64,000 nucleotides of DNA from an uncultured Alphaproteobacteria bacterium (GCA_902587565.1 CACILT010000001.1:124001-188000), one strand, 5' to 3'; numbered from the stretch's first letter, positions 34,968 through 44,201 are shown. The notes: generated by a model not told the origin, from the letters alone. Numbers and translations: made by a program.

Positions 34968-35426
34968 TTAATAATTTTTATTTTTTGGTTTTAAAATTTT
35001 ATCAATAATCCAGTTTTTTTTAAAGGATATTATAGCAAAAGCACAGGTTGGAAAATGTTCAATATTTGAATTACATAAAATATTAATTGAATCTATCAAA
35101 CTAGGGTTGTGTCCAATGATAAGAGTATTTTTTTTTAATTTTTTAATTTTGCTTACAAGTATATTTGGTGGGCATTCATAAATATCGTTATCAATTGTAA
35201 ATTTTACTGAGCGATCAAATGAATTAGAAATTATATCATATGTGCTAGTTGTTCTTTTAGAAGGAGAACATATTATCTGACCAATTTGAAATTTTCTTTT
35301 ATCTAATATTTTAGAAAATTGTTTTGCGTTTCTCACACCTCTTTTATTCAGTGGCCTATCAATGTCATCAAGTTCTAAATTATCCCAACTAGATTTGGCG
35401 TGACGTAATAAATAGACTTGTAGCAT
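34968..35426 (-). CDS. sixA: SixA-like phosphohistidine phosphatase (histidine phosphatase family)
   Basis: A 152-residue protein with the RH motif LLRHAKSSWDN at residues 6-16, the second-strand NKRGVRNA region and IIGHNPSL with the second catalytic His. SixA proteins remove phosphate from histidine phosphotransfer domains; in alphaproteobacteria the function of this short form is less sure. It lies 60 bases upstream of ppk1 on the same strand and 32 bases from the divergent ppx. Confidence 0.85.
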   Translation of the reverse strand: MLQVYLLRHAKSSWDNLELDDIDRPLNKRGVRNAKQFSKILDKRKFQIGQIICSPSKRTTSTYDIISNSFDRSVKFTIDNDIYECPPNILVSKIKKLKKNTLIIGHNPSLIDSINILCNSNIEHFPTCAFAIISFKKNWIIDKILKPKNKNY

Positions 35427-35458
35427 TCGAGTTTAATACTTTAGATGTATACATTTCC

Positions 35459-36364
35459 ATGGCTAAAAAGAAAAATAAAAATCCCATAACAGTGATTGAT
35501 CTAGGCTCTAACACATTTAGACTAGTTATATATGCGCAAGCTATTCATCCTTTTCCAATACTTTATCAAAAAAGAGAATTCTTAAAATTAGGTGAAAGTA
35601 TTAAAATAGGTAAACTCCCATCGATAAAAATAAAAGAAGCTATAAAATGCTTAGAAGAATATATTAAGATTGCAAAAGATTATGAGTCCTTAGATATTCA
35701 TATAATTGCAACGGCCGCAATTCGTGAAACAATAAATGGAAAAGAAATTATTGAACCTTTCAAGAAAAAAAAGTCAGTTAGAGTAGAAGTGCTCTCACCA
35801 AAAAATGAAGCTAAATGCGGATCTCTAGGTGTAATTAGTTCAATAAAAAATCCAATCGGTTTAGTTGCTGACTTGGGAGGTGGAAGTTTAGAACTTAGTA
35901 CTATAAAAAATGAAAACATACTTGAAACTAAAAGTTTAAAAATTGGCATCTTAAGAAGTGAATCTGAGATGTACAAAACTACTAAAATTAAATTTGGTAA
36001 TTTTTTATTTTCTAAATTTAAAAACCAATCTCTTAAATTTTCTAAAAACGTAGGAAATATTTATGTTATTGGAGGCATGTGGCGCAACCTTGCAAAACTT
36101 CATTTGCACCTAAATGGAATCAAGAAAAATAAATTACATGGGTACATGATACCATTTTCAGAGTTAGAAATATTTTATCACAAATTATACTCTATGGAAA
36201 AAAAACAAATTCAAAAATTGAATGTTGTCCAACCCAATCGATTAGATAAATTAAAATTATCTACATATATTTTATTTAGCCTTGCTTCATTTTATAACAT
36301 TAAAAATATTATTTTTGTAAGATATGGAATCCGTGAAGGCTACTTGTACGATATGTTGAACTAA
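35459..36364 (+). CDS. ppx: Ppx/GppA-family exopolyphosphatase, short form
   Basis: A 301-residue member of the actin-like Ppx/GppA family that releases phosphate from the ends of polyphosphate (or acts on pppGpp). The phosphate-binding loops are VIDLGSNTFRLVIY near residue 13 and VADLGGGSLELS near 136. It lacks the C-terminal HD-like domain found in the long forms of about 500 residues. It lies next to ppk1 and sixA, so a role in polyphosphate turnover is likely. Confidence 0.9.
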   Translation: MAKKKNKNPITVIDLGSNTFRLVIYAQAIHPFPILYQKREFLKLGESIKIGKLPSIKIKEAIKCLEEYIKIAKDYESLDIHIIATAAIRETINGKEIIEPFKKKKSVRVEVLSPKNEAKCGSLGVISSIKNPIGLVADLGGGSLELSTIKNENILETKSLKIGILRSESEMYKTTKIKFGNFLFSKFKNQSLKFSKNVGNIYVIGGMWRNLAKLHLHLNGIKKNKLHGYMIPFSELEIFYHKLYSMEKKQIQKLNVVQPNRLDKLKLSTYILFSLASFYNIKNIIFVRYGIREGYLYDMLN

Positions 36365-37017
36365 TTTTTAAAAAACAATCTAACAATAAATGTAGCAATA
36401 AGAGCACCAATAATCTGAGCTAAAATAAAACCTAGAACACTTGATGGACTTATTCCACTAAAACTATCTGTAAACATTCTTCCTATGGTTACTGCTGGAT
36501 TTGCAAAACTTGTTGATGAAGTAAACCAATATCCTGCGGTAATAAATAGAGCTACACCAATAGCAATTCTTTCCTTGTTTACCTCTTTTAATATAAAAAT
36601 AGTTAATAATAATCCAACAGTTGCAATTATTTCTGAAAAGAATTTAAATACACCAACTCTTTCATTGAGTGACCATTCAATTATAGGATATTCAAAATAC
36701 CAATTTGCAGTTAAACAACCAAATATACCAGCAATAATCTGAGTAAAAATAAAAATTATTCCGTAATTAATAGGAATATTTTTTTGGATAATATCACTTA
36801 ATACAACAGCAGGATTAAAGTACGCTCCTGAGATATTAATAAACATAGAAATAATTACATATAAAATGGCACCTGTTGCGATAGTGTTTCCTAGTAATAT
36901 TATACCAAGGTCATTTGACATTAACTCTCCCATAATTCCACTACCTACAACTGTTAGTACAAGAAAATATGTCCCAATAAATTCTGCTAGTATTTTTTGT
37001 CTTAAAGAAAATGTCAC
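36361..37017 (-). CDS. Aquaporin / glycerol-facilitator family channel
   Basis: A 218-residue channel with six helices and both NPA-type boxes, here NPAV in each half (AYFNPAV near residue 68 and SFANPAVTIGR near 172). The second box ends in an Arg, as usual. In several bacteria an aquaporin (AqpS) beside arsC lets arsenite out. With arsC 4 kb away that role is possible; water or small polyols are alternatives. Its stop overlaps the ppx end by four bases. Confidence 0.88.
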   Translation of the reverse strand: MTFSLRQKILAEFIGTYFLVLTVVGSGIMGELMSNDLGIILLGNTIATGAILYVIISMFINISGAYFNPAVVLSDIIQKNIPINYGIIFIFTQIIAGIFGCLTANWYFEYPIIEWSLNERVGVFKFFSEIIATVGLLLTIFILKEVNKERIAIGVALFITAGYWFTSSTSFANPAVTIGRMFTDSFSGISPSSVLGFILAQIIGALIATFIVRLFFKN

Positions 37018-37037
37018 TATAAAATTACCTTAAATAA

Positions 37038-38039
37038 CTAAACTTTTACCATGAATTCTAAAAATTCATTCACACATTTGTCCCAAGTTAATTTAAGAGT
37101 AAAATTTCTACAATCAACTCTTTTTACTTTAAGTGCCTTCTTAACTGATTGTAACAAGTCATTATCTAAAGTGTTAATCTTTTCATCTGTTAATACATCT
37201 ATGGGCCCGGTTACTGGATATGCAGCAATTGGTGTTCCACTAGCCAATGCTTCAAGTATTACATTTCCTAAAGTGTCTGTTTTAGAAGGAAAGACAAATA
37301 CATCTGCGTTTGCATAATATTTCGCTAGTTCATCTCCAGTTTTTACACCGACAAAATTTATTTCAGGATATTTATTAATATATTTTTGTAATTCGGGACC
37401 ATCACCCACAACAGTTTTATTATAATTTCCTTTAAGTTTTAAAAATTCTTCAATATTTTTTTCAATTGCTACTCTACCAACATAAGTCAGTTGTCTATCT
37501 TTACTGTTTGTGTCTCTTTTATTTGGATTAAATAATTCTGTATCAACACCTCTATTCCAAACTACTAAATTTTTAAAATTATATTTTTTTAACTCATTTA
37601 GCATTGAAACTGATGGAACAAGAACTCTTTCTGAATCACTATGTAGTCTTCTTAATATGGAGTATGTAAATCTCTTTGGGATAAAAGCTCTTTGCTTAAT
37701 GTAGTCAGGAAAACGGGTGTGAAAGGAAGAAGTGTATTGTAGTTTATTTTTAAGACAGTACTTACGACCAGCAAAACCTACCGGACCTTCAGTCATTATA
37801 TGAACAATATCTGGATTAAATTCTTTAAAAAATTTTTCAGTAATTTTTTTAGTATTGTAAGAAATTTTTATTTCTTTGTACCAAGGATAACTAAAATTAT
37901 TAAACATCTCAGGATGTAATATTTTAATTTCAAAACCTTTTTTTTCTAGAATAGGTATAACGCTTTGAAATGTCGTAACTACGCCATTTACCTGAGGAAC
38001 CCACGCATCACTAATTAACGCGATTTTTTTAGGCTGCAT
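37038..38039 (-). CDS. GT4-family glycosyltransferase, probable phosphorus-free glycolipid synthesis
   Basis: A 333-residue GT-B fold glycosyltransferase: N-terminal ISDAWVPQVNGVVTT, hinge RGVDTELFNP, YVGRVAIEKN, and the nucleotide-sugar loop FPSKTDTLGNVILEALASG. It overlaps the upstream phosphoesterase gene by 11 bases on the same strand. This pair matches the plcP-agt pair of marine bacteria, where phospholipid is cut to diacylglycerol and then given a sugar when phosphate is short. The sugar donor (glucose or glucuronate) is not readable here. Confidence 0.87.
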   Translation of the reverse strand: MQPKKIALISDAWVPQVNGVVTTFQSVIPILEKKGFEIKILHPEMFNNFSYPWYKEIKISYNTKKITEKFFKEFNPDIVHIMTEGPVGFAGRKYCLKNKLQYTSSFHTRFPDYIKQRAFIPKRFTYSILRRLHSDSERVLVPSVSMLNELKKYNFKNLVVWNRGVDTELFNPNKRDTNSKDRQLTYVGRVAIEKNIEEFLKLKGNYNKTVVGDGPELQKYINKYPEINFVGVKTGDELAKYYANADVFVFPSKTDTLGNVILEALASGTPIAAYPVTGPIDVLTDEKINTLDNDLLQSVKKALKVKRVDCRNFTLKLTWDKCVNEFLEFMVKV

Positions 38040-38841
38040 CCTCTTTTATTTTTCGTCTTTCTTCAAAAGAAATTAATTTTAATTTTTCTCTTTCTTCGGG
38101 CCAATTAAGAATAGATAAATTTCCAATTTCATCTTCAACGAGTGCTGTGCAACTTTCAATCCAGTCACCATCATTACAATAGAGAACACCATTTAATTCT
38201 TTTATTTCAGGTCTATGTATATGCCCGCATACAACAACATCGGCTTTTTCTCTTCTTGCCCTATCAGATACAGCAAACTCAAAATTACTAATAAAGTTCG
38301 TTGCATGCTTTGTTTTCTTTTTTAAATATTGAGACAGTGACCAGTAAGATAAGCCCATCTTTCTTCGAATAAAATTAAATACATTATTTAACTTTAGTAA
38401 ATATTCATAAAGTGCTGATCCCACTTTGGCTAACCATCTTGCATTAATGATCACAGCATCAAACTCATCTCCGTGTGTAATCAGTACTTTCCTTCCATCA
38501 GCTAATTGATGCGTATCTTCATTTTTGATTGAAATTTCTCCAAAGGAAAAATTTGTAAAATCTTTTAATACTTCATCATGATTTCCTGGGATAAGCACTA
38601 CCTTAGTTCCATTTTTCGCTTTTTTTAAAACTTTTTGAACTACGTCGTTATGTTCTTGAGGCCAATACATTTTCTTACGCATGCGCCATCCATCAACAAT
38701 GTCGCCTACTAAAAATAAATATTCTGAATCTGTTTCTTCTAAGAATTCTAAAAGCATTTTGCTTTTACAACCACTGGTTCCTAGATGGGTATCCGAAATC
38801 CAAATTGTGCGGTAAAATTTTTTATTACTTTCAAATTTCAT
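38029..38841 (-). CDS. plcP: PlcP-type phospholipase C metallophosphoesterase
   Basis: A 270-residue calcineurin-like phosphoesterase related to LpxH. Motifs: WISDTHLGTSG near residue 14, LVGDIVDGWRM near 40, IPGNHDEVL near 82, ITHGDEFDAV near 120 and VVCGHIHRPEI near 200. The PlcP group degrades phospholipids to diacylglycerol during phosphate starvation, supplying the next gene, a glycosyltransferase. LpxH (lipid A) is the alternative, but length, motif spacing and the partner gene favour PlcP. Confidence 0.87.
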   Translation of the reverse strand: MKFESNKKFYRTIWISDTHLGTSGCKSKMLLEFLEETDSEYLFLVGDIVDGWRMRKKMYWPQEHNDVVQKVLKKAKNGTKVVLIPGNHDEVLKDFTNFSFGEISIKNEDTHQLADGRKVLITHGDEFDAVIINARWLAKVGSALYEYLLKLNNVFNFIRRKMGLSYWSLSQYLKKKTKHATNFISNFEFAVSDRARREKADVVVCGHIHRPEIKELNGVLYCNDGDWIESCTALVEDEIGNLSILNWPEEREKLKLISFEERRKIKEDAA

Positions 38842-38927
38842 TAATTAAAGATTTGTTCTTATACATAAAAGTATCATTTTATAATACAATTTATTATTAT
38901 ATGTGTGTATTGTATAAAAATAACAGT

Positions 38928-39428
38928 ATGACGCAGAAAATTTGGTTTAAAAAAAAATCACCCCTTCACGGTTCTGGATTATTTGCAAAAACTAATATTA
39001 AAAAAGGCCAGAAAGTAATCCAATATATTGGTGATAAAGTTACTAAAAGAGAGGGTGACAAAAGAGCAGATAAACAAATCCGTAAAGCAAAAAAAGATAA
39101 AAATAATGGCATGGTCTATGTTTTTGAACTAAACAAGCGATACGACATTGACGGTGATGTTGATTATAATTTTGCAAAATTTATTAATCACTCATGTAAT
39201 CCTAATTGTGAAGTAGACATCATAGATAATGAAATTTGGATTTCTTCCATTAAACGAATAAAAAAAGGTGCCGAACTTTTTTATAACTATGGTTATCCTT
39301 TTGATACAGATTTTATGGATCACATTTGTAAGTGTGGTTCTAGAAATTGTGTTGGTTATATTTTAAGTGATAATGATTGGCCTAAACTAAAAAAATATGA
39401 AAAAAAAACTAAGACTAAGTCTAAGTAA
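38928..39428 (+). CDS. SET-domain protein (putative protein lysine methyltransferase)
   Basis: A 166-residue protein that is almost entirely a SET domain. It shows the GSGLFAK opening, the FINHSCNPNCE pseudoknot motif (NHSCxPN) and the YNYGYPF substrate tyrosine, then a post-SET region CKCGSRNCVGY with three cysteines. SET proteins methylate lysine using SAM. I start at the ATG at 38928 because it begins just before the domain; an ATG at 38901 is also in frame. The last 32 bases overlap the start of phoR, so expression of the two is coupled. Its target is unknown. Confidence 0.85.
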   Translation: MTQKIWFKKKSPLHGSGLFAKTNIKKGQKVIQYIGDKVTKREGDKRADKQIRKAKKDKNNGMVYVFELNKRYDIDGDVDYNFAKFINHSCNPNCEVDIIDNEIWISSIKRIKKGAELFYNYGYPFDTDFMDHICKCGSRNCVGYILSDNDWPKLKKYEKKTKTKSK

Positions 39429-40449
39429 GATACCTTCGATTATTATTGCAATTGATACAAATAAGGAAATAATTTTTTACAATAATGCAGCTAAACAAAA
39501 ATTTTTATTTATCGATGAAGGAAGAGATCTCAATAATATTATTAGATCAACAGAGTTAAATACTTTTATTGATAAAGCCTTTAGGGAGAAAGAAGATTTT
39601 AAGTTTGAATTCACCCCATCTAATTTTAGTGATATGTATTTTATTGCTGACTTAATATTTGTTGAAAAAGATTATGAAGAATTATTAATATCACTAAATG
39701 ATCAAAGTCTTCTTAAAAACTACGAACAAATGCGAACAGATTTTGTGGCTAATGTAAGCCATGAATTGAGAACTCCTCTTTCCTCAATTCTAGGCTATGT
39801 TGAAACAATTAAAAATTCACTCAATGAAGATAAGACCAATGACAAAACGGTTGGTAAATTTTTAGACACAATGGAAGATCAGGCTTGGCGTATGACTAGA
39901 CTAGTCGAAGATTTATTATTACTAAGTAAATATGAGACTGAAGATAAACCTATAGAATTTCAAGAAGCGAATATAAGGCAATTAATTGAAGGCGTAGTAG
40001 ATAATTTACAAAACAAGTTAATGGCCAAAAAAATTGAAGTTCAAATCAAGGATGATTTTGATAAGTCTACAATATCAGCAAACAAAGATGCTTTGATCCA
40101 AGTTTTTTTAAATCTAACTGATAATGCAATTAAATATAGCAGAGAAAATTCTACTATTGAAATTGAGCTTGAGAGTGTAATTGATGACAATACCACCTTT
40201 TGCCAAATAAGTTTTATAGATAAGGGAGAAGGCATATCGAAAGAGCATTTAACTAGACTTACTGAAAGATTTTATAGAGTAGATAAAAATAGATCTCGAA
40301 ATCAAGGTGGTACGGGTTTGGGTTTATCTATTGTTAAACATATAACTAATAGGCATAATGGTAAATTATCGATAAAAAGCAAGGTAGATAAGGGTTCAAC
40401 ATTTACTATTTCTTTACCAGTATTTCAGCAAACTGTAATAAATACTTAA
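39397..40449 (+). CDS. phoR: Phosphate sensor histidine kinase PhoR, lacking membrane helices
   Basis: A 350-residue histidine kinase: PAS-like domain at about 10-100, HisKA with His122 in NVSHELRTPLSS, N box NLTDNAIKYS, G1 DKGEGIS and G2 GGTGLGLSIV. It would phosphorylate PhoB when phosphate is scarce. Most PhoR proteins begin with one or two membrane helices; this one starts straight into the PAS domain, with none visible. The ATG lies within the SET-domain gene (32-base overlap). An upstream start is blocked by that frame, so the soluble form seems real. pstS follows. Confidence 0.9.
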   Translation: MKKKLRLSLSKIPSIIIAIDTNKEIIFYNNAAKQKFLFIDEGRDLNNIIRSTELNTFIDKAFREKEDFKFEFTPSNFSDMYFIADLIFVEKDYEELLISLNDQSLLKNYEQMRTDFVANVSHELRTPLSSILGYVETIKNSLNEDKTNDKTVGKFLDTMEDQAWRMTRLVEDLLLLSKYETEDKPIEFQEANIRQLIEGVVDNLQNKLMAKKIEVQIKDDFDKSTISANKDALIQVFLNLTDNAIKYSRENSTIEIELESVIDDNTTFCQISFIDKGEGISKEHLTRLTERFYRVDKNRSRNQGGTGLGLSIVKHITNRHNGKLSIKSKVDKGSTFTISLPVFQQTVINT

Positions 40450-40454
40450 TATAT
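40433..40454 (+). promoter_or_regulatory. Candidate PhoB box before pstS
   Basis: CTGTAATAAAT (40433-40443) matches the PhoB half-site CTGTCATAAAT at 10 of 11 places. The next 11 bases, ACTTAATATAT, keep TTAAT in register but are otherwise weak. The site covers the phoR stop codon and lies 39-60 bases before the pstS start. Confidence 0.45.
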
Positions 40455-40492
40455 ATTCTGTAAGGACAACCTTATTTTAAATGAGGCTTAAT

Positions 40493-41488
40493 ATGAAAAA
40501 TGTAATCAAATTAATTGCTGTCCTTGCTTTATTTGGAACTACTTCAGTTTCAGCAAGAGACTATATTTCAATTGTAGGATCTTCTACAGTTTATCCTTTC
40601 GCTACTTTAGTTGCTGAAAAAATGGCATCAGAAGGAATGAAAGCACCCGTAATTGAATCAACTGGTTCTGGTGGAGGACACAAATTATTTTGTGCAGGTG
40701 TTGGAGTTGAACATCCAGATATCACTAACTCTTCAAGAGCACAAAAAGATAAAGAATTCAAACTTTGCCAAGATGGCGGTGTAACTGATATCATCGAAGT
40801 TAGAGTTGGTAATGATGGTATAGCTTTTGCATACGCTGCAGATTATGAATGGAAATATACTAACGGTGCTACAATGAAAGGTGGCATTGATTTAACTAAA
40901 GAAGAAATCTGGCAGGCAATGGCTAGAGATAATGCAAATGCTCCAACAACTTGGTATGAAATAGATAAAAGATTACCAAAAGTTGAAATTTCTATCATGG
41001 CACCTCCTCCAACTTCTGGAACAAGAGATGCATTTGACTCACTTGTAATGAAAAAGGGTTGTGTTAAAGATATGTTAGTTGCTGACGGTGATTGTCAAGC
41101 GTATCGTGAAGATGGCTATGTTATTGAAGGTGGTGAAAATGATGAACTGTATGTTGAGCATATAACTAAAGAACAAGGTGCATTCGGTATCTTTGGTTAT
41201 AGTTTTGTATCTAATAATTCTGATAAAGTTAAAGCGTCAATGATTAACGGTGTTGAAATCTCTATGGAAGGTATCCAAGATTATTCATATCCAATAGCAA
41301 GACCTTTATTCTTCTACATTAAAAAAGCACACATTGGTGTTATTCCTGGTTTAATGGATTATGTTAATGAGTTTGTAAGTGAAGAAGCAACAGAAGGTTA
41401 CTTACTAGATGCTGGACTTGTTCAACTAAGTCCTGAGGATAGAGCAACTGTTCTTGATGCTATTTCTAATCAAACAAATTATAAATAA
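40493..41488 (+). CDS. pstS: Phosphate ABC transporter binding protein
   Basis: A 331-residue periplasmic phosphate-binding protein with a signal peptide (LIAVLALFGTTSVSA). The phosphate-site motifs are IVGSSTVYPFA, ESTGSGGGHKLFC with its Ser and Gly, DITNSSRAQKDKE, and PPPTSGTRDAFDSLV. I chose the ATG at 40493 because GAGG lies seven bases upstream; the ATG at 40481 lacks such a site. A PhoB-like site stands before it and a terminator after it, so pstS can be made in excess over the membrane parts. Confidence 0.95.
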   Translation: MKNVIKLIAVLALFGTTSVSARDYISIVGSSTVYPFATLVAEKMASEGMKAPVIESTGSGGGHKLFCAGVGVEHPDITNSSRAQKDKEFKLCQDGGVTDIIEVRVGNDGIAFAYAADYEWKYTNGATMKGGIDLTKEEIWQAMARDNANAPTTWYEIDKRLPKVEISIMAPPPTSGTRDAFDSLVMKKGCVKDMLVADGDCQAYREDGYVIEGGENDELYVEHITKEQGAFGIFGYSFVSNNSDKVKASMINGVEISMEGIQDYSYPIARPLFFYIKKAHIGVIPGLMDYVNEFVSEEATEGYLLDAGLVQLSPEDRATVLDAISNQTNYK

Positions 41489-41510
41489 AAATCTTAAATT
41501 TTTATAAAAT

Positions 41511-41536
41511 GGGGGCATACAAGCCCCCTTTTTTTT
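41511..41536 (+). terminator. Terminator between pstS and pstC
   Basis: GGGGGC (41511-41516) pairs with GCCCCC (41523-41528) around ATACAA and is followed by eight Ts. It lies 22 bases after pstS and 16 bases before pstC. Partial readthrough would give much more PstS than PstCAB. Confidence 0.92.
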
Positions 41537-41551
41537 AATACTAAGTTATAA

Positions 41552-42925
41552 ATGTTTTTTTGGTCTTTAGTTTTAATTGCAGTCGGAATTTTCTCATCCT
41601 TTATATACGGAAGATCAAGAATTAAATTAAATTCTAAAAAACAAGGCACGAAAAGCAAATCTCTTCCCAATTATTACGCACAATACGTTTTAATGTGGTG
41701 TTTGTTTCCTGCACTAATTGTTTATTTTTCATGGGCTATTTTTCAAGAACAGATTATTCAAAACATAGTTATTAGTAACTTTGAATTTATTGAGGGCGCA
41801 GTTTACAACGAAGGATTATTGTTAGCAGAGATTAGAAATGTTTCTAATAACCCTTCTTTTGCTGATGGTAAATCTATAGAAATAATTAATGCTGCATCTC
41901 ATTATTCTTCCTTAAGACAAATAAGTCAAATATCTTTTTATACCTCAATAATCATTATAATGTTACTTGGAGCCTTATACGCTTCACAAAAATTAAAACC
42001 AGAATTTCATGCTCAACATACAATTGAAAAATATATTCAATATATACTTATATTTTGTTCATCTGTTGCTATTTTCACTACAATAGGAATAGTTTTTTCA
42101 CTAATATTTGAAAGCCTTCGCTTTTTTGCAGAAGTATCAATATTTGAATTTTTATTTAGTACTGAGTGGTATCCTTTTATTCCAATTAGAGAAGGTCAAA
42201 CAGCTGCAGAGGGATCCTTTGGTGCAGTACCAATATTTGCTGGAACATTTTTAGTAATGGTAGTAGCCATGTGTGTTGCGGTACCTCTTGGATTATTAAC
42301 AGCAATTTATTTAGCAGAATACGCAAGTCAAAGAGTTAGAAAAATAGTTAAACCTCTTCTCGAAATTTTGGCAGGAATACCAACAATAGTCTACGGTTTC
42401 TTTGCTTTTGTTAGTGTTGCACCTTTCGTTAAAGCATTTGGACAATCAATTGGAATTGATGCTTCACCAACAAGCGCCCTTGCAGCCGGCATGGTAATGG
42501 GGGTTATGATTATTCCTTTTATTTCTTCTTTATCTGATGATGTAATAAACTCTGTCCCACAAAGTCTAAGGGAAGCATCTCTTGGTATTGGCGCTAATAA
42601 AGCAGAAACTATTAAAAAAGTAATTTTACCAGCAGCTTTACCTGGAATTGTTGGAGCATTTTTATTAGCAATATCCAGAGCGATAGGGGAGACTATGATT
42701 GTTGTAGTTGCAGCAGGCACAGCCCCCAATCTTACGGGCAATCCTTTTGAAAATGTAACAACAGTTACAGTTCAAATTGTTGTGGCCTTAATAGGTGATC
42801 AAGAATTTGATAACCCAAGAACATTATCAGCATTTGCTTTAGGATTAGTTTTATTTGTTATTACATTATTTCTTAACATTATAGCTCTACAAATAGTAAA
42901 GAGATACAGGGAGCGTTATGAATAA
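41552..42925 (+). CDS. pstC: Phosphate ABC transporter permease PstC
   Basis: A 457-residue permease. The C-terminal two thirds is the usual domain with six helices (GAVPIFAGTFLVMVVAMCVA) and the coupling loop REASLGIGANKAETIKKVILP. The first 170 residues form an extra part with two or three helices around a periplasmic loop, as in the long PstC type of alphaproteobacteria. It overlaps pstA by eight bases. Confidence 0.93.
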   Translation: MFFWSLVLIAVGIFSSFIYGRSRIKLNSKKQGTKSKSLPNYYAQYVLMWCLFPALIVYFSWAIFQEQIIQNIVISNFEFIEGAVYNEGLLLAEIRNVSNNPSFADGKSIEIINAASHYSSLRQISQISFYTSIIIIMLLGALYASQKLKPEFHAQHTIEKYIQYILIFCSSVAIFTTIGIVFSLIFESLRFFAEVSIFEFLFSTEWYPFIPIREGQTAAEGSFGAVPIFAGTFLVMVVAMCVAVPLGLLTAIYLAEYASQRVRKIVKPLLEILAGIPTIVYGFFAFVSVAPFVKAFGQSIGIDASPTSALAAGMVMGVMIIPFISSLSDDVINSVPQSLREASLGIGANKAETIKKVILPAALPGIVGAFLLAISRAIGETMIVVVAAGTAPNLTGNPFENVTTVTVQIVVALIGDQEFDNPRTLSAFALGLVLFVITLFLNIIALQIVKRYRERYE

Positions 42926-44198
42926 CTCTATTGCTAAAGAAAAAATTATTTCTTTGAGAAAAAAGAGAAGTTTAGAAGATATGCGATTTAAGTATTACGG
43001 CTTCACAGCTATGTGTTTATCTTTAGCAGTTTTAGTTTTTCTTTTGTATACAATATTTTCTAAAGGATACACTGCTTTTCAAAAAACAATTGTTCTCCTA
43101 GAAGTTGATTATAATCAAGAGGTTTTAAAACTAACACCTGACTCTTCAGATGAAGATATGGAAAAAGGAAAATTTTTTAGAGTTAAAAAACAGGCTATTG
43201 AAAATTTTTTCCCTGATCTCTCAAAATCAGATATTAAATTAGTAAAAAAATTATTTTCTATAAATGTAGATAAGGAAATTAAAGACTACTTCTTAGATAA
43301 TCCTGAAGTTATTAATACTAAGCAACAAATTTGGGTAACTGCCCATAGTGATGTGGATCAACTATTAAAAGGTAATTCAAGAAGGGATGTGCCAGAAGAT
43401 AGAAGAAAATTAAATGATATTCAATTAAGTTATGTTGATCAATTAGTTGAAGAAAATAGAGTTAAACAAGTTTTTAATAATTTCTTTTTTACTAAAGCAG
43501 ATTCAAGACATCCTGAAATTGCTGGTGTAGCTGGTTCATTTATGGGATCATTATTTACTCTTTTTACTGTTTTTATTTTATCTTTTCCAATTGCTATAGG
43601 AGCGTCTGTTTATCTTGAGGAATTTGCTCCAAAAAATAGAATAACTGAATTAATAGAAGTAAATATTTCAAATCTAGCAGCAGTCCCATCAATAGTTTTT
43701 GGACTACTTGGGTTGGGGGTATTGCTTAATGTTTTTGGTCTTCCAAGGAGTACACCGTTAGTTGGAGGGTCCGTATTAGCCTTAATGACGTTACCAACCA
43801 TTATCATTGCCTGCCGAGCTTCATTGAAAGCTGTTCCTCCTTCAATTAAAGAAGGAGCACTTGCAGTTGGAGCAACAAAAACACAAGCGGTATTTCATCA
43901 TGTCGTACCCCTTGCACTACCAGGGACTTTAACAGGGACTATTATTGGATTAGCACAAGCATTAGGAGAAACAGCACCACTAATAATGATTGGCATGATT
44001 GCATTTATTCCTAATATTCCAACTGGTTTAACAGAACCTTCAGCAGCACTACCTGTTCAAATATATCTTTGGGTGGAAAGTGCAGAAAGAGGTTTTCAAG
44101 AAAAATCAGCTGCAGCCATAATGGTAATTTTAATATTTTTGTTTATGATGAATGCCATTGCAGTGTTCTTAAGAAATAGATTTGAAAGGAAGTGGTAA
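42918..44198 (+). CDS. pstA: Phosphate ABC transporter permease PstA
   Basis: A 426-residue permease with an N-terminal helix near 30-50, a charged periplasmic region of about 130 residues, and then the core domain. Core motifs are GVAGSFMGSLFTLFTVF, AAVPSIVFGLLGLG and the coupling loop KEGALAVGATKTQAVFHHVVP. The long periplasmic region is usual for alphaproteobacterial PstA. It forms the channel with PstC. pstB follows after three bases. Confidence 0.93.
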   Translation: MNNSIAKEKIISLRKKRSLEDMRFKYYGFTAMCLSLAVLVFLLYTIFSKGYTAFQKTIVLLEVDYNQEVLKLTPDSSDEDMEKGKFFRVKKQAIENFFPDLSKSDIKLVKKLFSINVDKEIKDYFLDNPEVINTKQQIWVTAHSDVDQLLKGNSRRDVPEDRRKLNDIQLSYVDQLVEENRVKQVFNNFFFTKADSRHPEIAGVAGSFMGSLFTLFTVFILSFPIAIGASVYLEEFAPKNRITELIEVNISNLAAVPSIVFGLLGLGVLLNVFGLPRSTPLVGGSVLALMTLPTIIIACRASLKAVPPSIKEGALAVGATKTQAVFHHVVPLALPGTLTGTIIGLAQALGETAPLIMIGMIAFIPNIPTGLTEPSAALPVQIYLWVESAERGFQEKSAAAIMVILIFLFMMNAIAVFLRNRFERKW

Positions 44199-44201
44199 AA
44201 C

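Noticed and set aside
40455..40480. CTGTAAGGACAACCTTAT before pstS as a second PhoB box
   Set aside because: The second half does not repeat the first in 11-base register.
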